64,000 bases of DNA, from the NCBI GenBank assembly GCA_948676835.1, contig CAPOZU010000004.1:62001-126000 (forward strand), written 5' to 3'. Both the position numbers and the translations under genes were made by a program. This document shows positions 61,128-64,000 of the stretch, in pieces; position 1 is the stretch's first letter, and each line of letters opens with the position of its first letter. The DNA is from an uncultured Clostridia bacterium. GTDB lineage: Bacteria > Bacillota > Clostridia > TANB77 > CAG-508. The notes beneath the pieces are model-generated. The model saw only the letters and a program-made list of their open reading frames with translations. It was not told the origin of the DNA and ran no database searches.

Positions 61128-61748
61128 TTAATATCCTTTTTCATTTAAAAGTTCTATAATTTTAAACTTAAATTTCACTGTTTCTGAATCGTCTGTAATT
61201 ATTGCAAATTCATCATCAGATAGATTATCTTTTAAATATTTTTCTGATTCTTCATCTATTACTCCAGCAGAAATATCTACAAAACATAAAGGTGGAAAAA
61301 GAGAACACCACCAATTTTTACCTTTAGCATCTCCTATTTCAATTTTTAAAGCATCATAGTATCCAGCTGGTAAAGAGATATTTCCATATTCTTTTGTTGG
61401 AAAATAAAAATTACCAATTTCTAATTTAACTGGATAATTATAACCTTCACCTGCTATTGTTTTTTCTGCAATTTCTTGAAAAGAAACTAAATGAGAATTA
61501 GTTAAATTAATAGCTTCATCTTTGGTAAGACCAGAATAAGATAATGTGTTCATATAAGAAATTATATTGTCACGTACTTTTAATTTTAAAGATTGATCTT
61601 CGTTAGAATCGCTATTGGCTAATATATGAAGTCTAAAGAAATTATTAGACAAGTCTTTAGAAACATCATTAGCATAAGATCTTATAGATGTAAATAAAAA
61701 TAGTAAAAATAGTGAAATTAAACAAAATAAATAAAAAAATCTTTTCAT
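61128..61748 (-). CDS. spoIIR: Stage II sporulation protein R
   Basis: The 206-residue protein has an N-terminal membrane/signal segment (FYLFCLISLFLLFLFTS), the SpoIIR signature FFRLHILANSDSNEDQSLKL, then FYFPTKEYGNISLPAGYYDA and WWCSLFPPLCFVD. SpoIIR is secreted into the intermembrane space of the forespore to trigger SigE activation, so its presence argues for a spore-forming ancestor or organism. It lies about 120 bases upstream of murA. Confidence 0.93.
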   Translation of the reverse strand: MKRFFYLFCLISLFLLFLFTSIRSYANDVSKDLSNNFFRLHILANSDSNEDQSLKLKVRDNIISYMNTLSYSGLTKDEAINLTNSHLVSFQEIAEKTIAGEGYNYPVKLEIGNFYFPTKEYGNISLPAGYYDALKIEIGDAKGKNWWCSLFPPLCFVDISAGVIDEESEKYLKDNLSDDEFAIITDDSETVKFKFKIIELLNEKGY

Positions 61749-61904
61749 AAATAACTCCTCTTTTTGTTTATTTCTCTTAATATTTCCTATGTTTCAAATT
61801 TTATGCAAAAAATATTATGTCGAAAAAGTGAGTACGAATTCATTTGAAAACAATTGAGCAGAATGTTAGAATAAAAAAGAATTAAATTGAATGGAGGAAA
61901 GCTT

Positions 61905-62378
61905 ATGAAAAAAGAAAAAATTTGTAGCTTTTATGTAAGTGACTTTCATCTAATTACAATATTACTACCATATATAAACGAAAAAATAACAGAAGAAAAA
62001 GAAATTATAACAATCCTACAAAATGATGTATCTAAAAGTATAAAAAGATATCTAAAAAATGTTAAAAATGTAAACGTAGAAAAAGAAAAGATATTAGATA
62101 TTGGATGGAAAGAAATTAAAAAGATGAAAAATTTAGATTTAGAAAACAAAACGGTGATTGTTTCAGGAGAGGAAGATTTTGTTAAAAAAATAAATGATGA
62201 AATCTATAAAGAAATAGAAGATTATGAATTATTAAATTGTTATAAAATAGATAATACAGAAGATATAGCTAAAATTGCATCAGAATACTCTATCTTTTTA
62301 AATACTAGCGGAAAAACAGAATTGACAGAAAATTCACAAAATGAACAAAAAAGAAAAACAATTCAAACACAAATATAA
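61905..62378 (+). CDS. Unrecognised 157-residue protein
   Basis: I do not recognise this protein. It begins MKKEKICSFYVSDFHLITIL. It is Lys/Glu/Ile-rich with an alternating strand/helix pattern (IITILQNDVSKSIKRYL, NKTVIVSGEEDFVKKI, ELLNCYKIDN) and a polar C-terminal tail. No signal or membrane segment is seen. GGAGG precedes the ATG at 61905. It stands alone between spoIIR (opposite strand) and the sugar-nucleotide enzyme gene; no clear terminator or operon partner is visible. Confidence 0.65.
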   Translation: MKKEKICSFYVSDFHLITILLPYINEKITEEKEIITILQNDVSKSIKRYLKNVKNVNVEKEKILDIGWKEIKKMKNLDLENKTVIVSGEEDFVKKINDEIYKEIEDYELLNCYKIDNTEDIAKIASEYSIFLNTSGKTELTENSQNEQKRKTIQTQI

Positions 62379-62560
62379 AATAGTATTATCGATATAAAAT
62401 ATTATCAAGTGGAAAAATTTATTAGATCCGTAAGAATATATTAAATTTTTATCTTATATAAAGATTGTTGACTAAGCATAAAAAATATTATAAGATGTAA
62501 AAGATATTTAAATGGTTCGAGTTTTAAATTTCTATAAAAATAAAGGGAGGAGCGACCATA

Positions 62561-64000
62561 ATGAAGAATGAACTAGAAGACATAAAAAAAACACTTAAAA
62601 AGTATGGACAAGAACATTTACTTTTAAAATATGATGAAATGAATGATGAACAAAAAGAAGAATTATTAGAGCAAATTAGAACTATAGATTTTGAATTAAT
62701 GAAAAATTTATATGAAAAAGCTAGCAAACCAGCTGATTTAGAAACAGTTACAATTGAACCAATTGAGCATGTAGATAAATCAAAATTAACAGTTGGCGAA
62801 CGTGAAATGTATGAGAAAAAAGGTATCGAAGCTATCAAATATAATAAATTTGCTGCTGTTACAATGGCTGGAGGACAAGGTACTAGACTTGGACATAAAG
62901 GACCTAAAGGAACATTTATATTTGATGTTGAGAAAAATAAATCCATATTTGAAACTTTATGTGATACATTAAAAGAAGCTTGGAGAAAGTATGATACAGT
63001 AATACCTTGGTATTTAATGACAAGTAGAGAAAACAATGATGCTACAGTTAAATTTTTTGAGGAAAATAATTATTTTGGATATCCAAAAGATGCTATAAAA
63101 TTCTTCAAACAAGGTGAATTACCTATGATTTCCCTTAATGGAAAAATTTTACTTGATAAAAATGGAATGGTAAAGAAAGCAGCCAATGGACATGGAGGAA
63201 CATTGCAATCAATGGAAAAGGCTGGAGTTCTTGATGAAATGAAAGCAAATGGAATTGAATGGGTATTTGTTAATGGTGTTGATAATGTTTTAGTAAAACC
63301 AGTAGATCCACTATTAATTGGTATGTCTATTCATAATAAAGTATTAGGAGCTGTTAAATCAATAGAAAAAACAGATCCAAAAGAAAATGTTGGTGTATTC
63401 TGTAGAAAAAATAAAAAAGTAGGTGTTGTTGAATACACTGAAATTTCAGAAGAAATGGCTAACTTAAGAGATGATGATAGATCTTTAGTATATGGAGATG
63501 CAAATGCAATTTTCCATTTATACAATATCAAAGGATTAGAAAAAGTAAGTGAATTAAGCTTACCATATCATACAGCTAAAAAGAAAGCAGATTATATTGA
63601 TGAAAATGGTAAAGAAGTAATTGGTGATAAACCAAATGCATATAAATTTGAAATGTTTATTTTTGATTCATATGAAATGTTTGATGATGTAGTTGTTTTA
63701 AGAGTAAAAAGAGAGGAAGAATTTGCACCTATTAAAAATGCACAAGGTGCAGATAGTCCAGAAACAGCTAGAAAATTATATACAGATTATATGAATAAAG
63801 TTGAATATACAAATAAATATAAAGATTGGTCTACAAATCCAATATTTGATGAAGAAACAAGAAAAGAACTTTTATCAATAGCTGGAAATGAAGAAGAAAT
63901 AAAAGATAGATTCTATAAAGATTTAGAATTTGGAACTGCTGGAATGAGAGGAATTATTGGTAATGGTACAAATAGAATGAATATTTATACTGTTACAAAA
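62561..64000 (+). CDS. Fused UDP-sugar pyrophosphorylase / phosphoglucomutase (5' part)
   Basis: The frame starts at ATG 62561 (GGGAGG upstream) and is still open at the window end after 480 codons. Residues 1-410 look like a UDP-N-acetylglucosamine/UDP-glucose pyrophosphorylase of the UDPGP type: AAVTMAGGQGTRLGHKGPKG binds UTP, with WVFVNGVDNVLVKP and the FEMFIFDSYEM segment later. Without a stop, from about 425 (KDWSTNPIFDEETRKEL) the sequence becomes a phosphohexomutase (LEFGTAGMRGIIGNGTNRMN). One protein would thus make sugar-1-phosphate and activate it. The remaining mutase lies beyond the window. Confidence 0.85.
   Translation, partial: MKNELEDIKKTLKKYGQEHLLLKYDEMNDEQKEELLEQIRTIDFELMKNLYEKASKPADLETVTIEPIEHVDKSKLTVGEREMYEKKGIEAIKYNKFAAVTMAGGQGTRLGHKGPKGTFIFDVEKNKSIFETLCDTLKEAWRKYDTVIPWYLMTSRENNDATVKFFEENNYFGYPKDAIKFFKQGELPMISLNGKILLDKNGMVKKAANGHGGTLQSMEKAGVLDEMKANGIEWVFVNGVDNVLVKPVDPLLIGMSIHNKVLGAVKSIEKTDPKENVGVFCRKNKKVGVVEYTEISEEMANLRDDDRSLVYGDANAIFHLYNIKGLEKVSELSLPYHTAKKKADYIDENGKEVIGDKPNAYKFEMFIFDSYEMFDDVVVLRVKREEEFAPIKNAQGADSPETARKLYTDYMNKVEYTNKYKDWSTNPIFDEETRKELLSIAGNEEEIKDRFYKDLEFGTAGMRGIIGNGTNRMNIYTVTK

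Overview
The window is a chromosomal replication-origin region from a very AT-rich, Gram-positive, probably anaerobic and spore-forming Clostridia-like Firmicute. Three observations support this. The gene order is the classic Firmicute origin order: gyrA, gyrB, remB, recF, dnaN and dnaA run leftward, and rpmH, rnpA, yidD, yidC, jag, mnmE, mnmG, rsmG, parA and parB run rightward. Sporulation-linked genes are present (spoIIR and a GerMN-domain protein). There is also an oxygen-sensitive type 2-hydroxyacyl-CoA dehydratase/activase and an LPXTG-anchored wall protein. Genus cannot be read from the sequence alone.

Layout. 1-757: the end of a VirB6/TrbL-like gene and a PrgI-like gene. 783-1469: a gene-free block of nested foldback repeats. 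1570-3562: dnaD- and dnaI-type primosome genes. 3656-6091: gyrA (minus). 6262-11862: a minus-strand group holding an unknown protein, a CpaE/MinD-like ATPase, a two-piece VirB4 ATPase and a leucine-rich-repeat membrane protein. 12479-18823: gyrB, remB, a frameshifted recF, a small membrane protein, dnaN and dnaA. Strong DnaA boxes lie just upstream of dnaA (about 18856-18934), so the origin is probably there. 19163-28614: the rightward origin operons ending in parA, parB and a DUF4446 gene, with one orphan gene (21515-22054) inserted on the opposite strand. 29141-29384: two serine tRNAs.

The stretch 29420-34930 is a 5.5 kb, extremely AT-rich spacer with no convincing gene. It contains isolated structured islands: a palindrome, a terminator-like hairpin and a possible structured RNA. 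Next come a giant CoA-dehydratase activase (35009-39391, minus), a GerMN protein, a TrmN6-like methyltransferase and rsmI. From 42182 a short ORF containing about 20 AC dinucleotide repeats runs into a 25-bp terminator-like stem. This sits directly in front of a giant surface adhesin (42436-55723) that is split into two reading frames. The first frame carries the signal segment and the second carries the LPTTG anchor. The right end holds tex, a strikingly GC-rich orphan gene (58198-58881) under a perfect consensus promoter, walJ-like, murA and spoIIR, an unknown gene, and the start of a fused uridylyltransferase/phosphoglucomutase.

For a second look I rank highest: the phase-variable or attenuator-like leader in front of the giant adhesin; the two frameshifts (recF and the adhesin); the GC-rich island gene; the type IV secretion-like components interleaved with origin genes; the AT-extreme spacer with a palindrome recurring upstream of the adhesin; and the sugar-nucleotide enzyme fusion. 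All functional calls come from recognised family features read by eye. No database search was possible.
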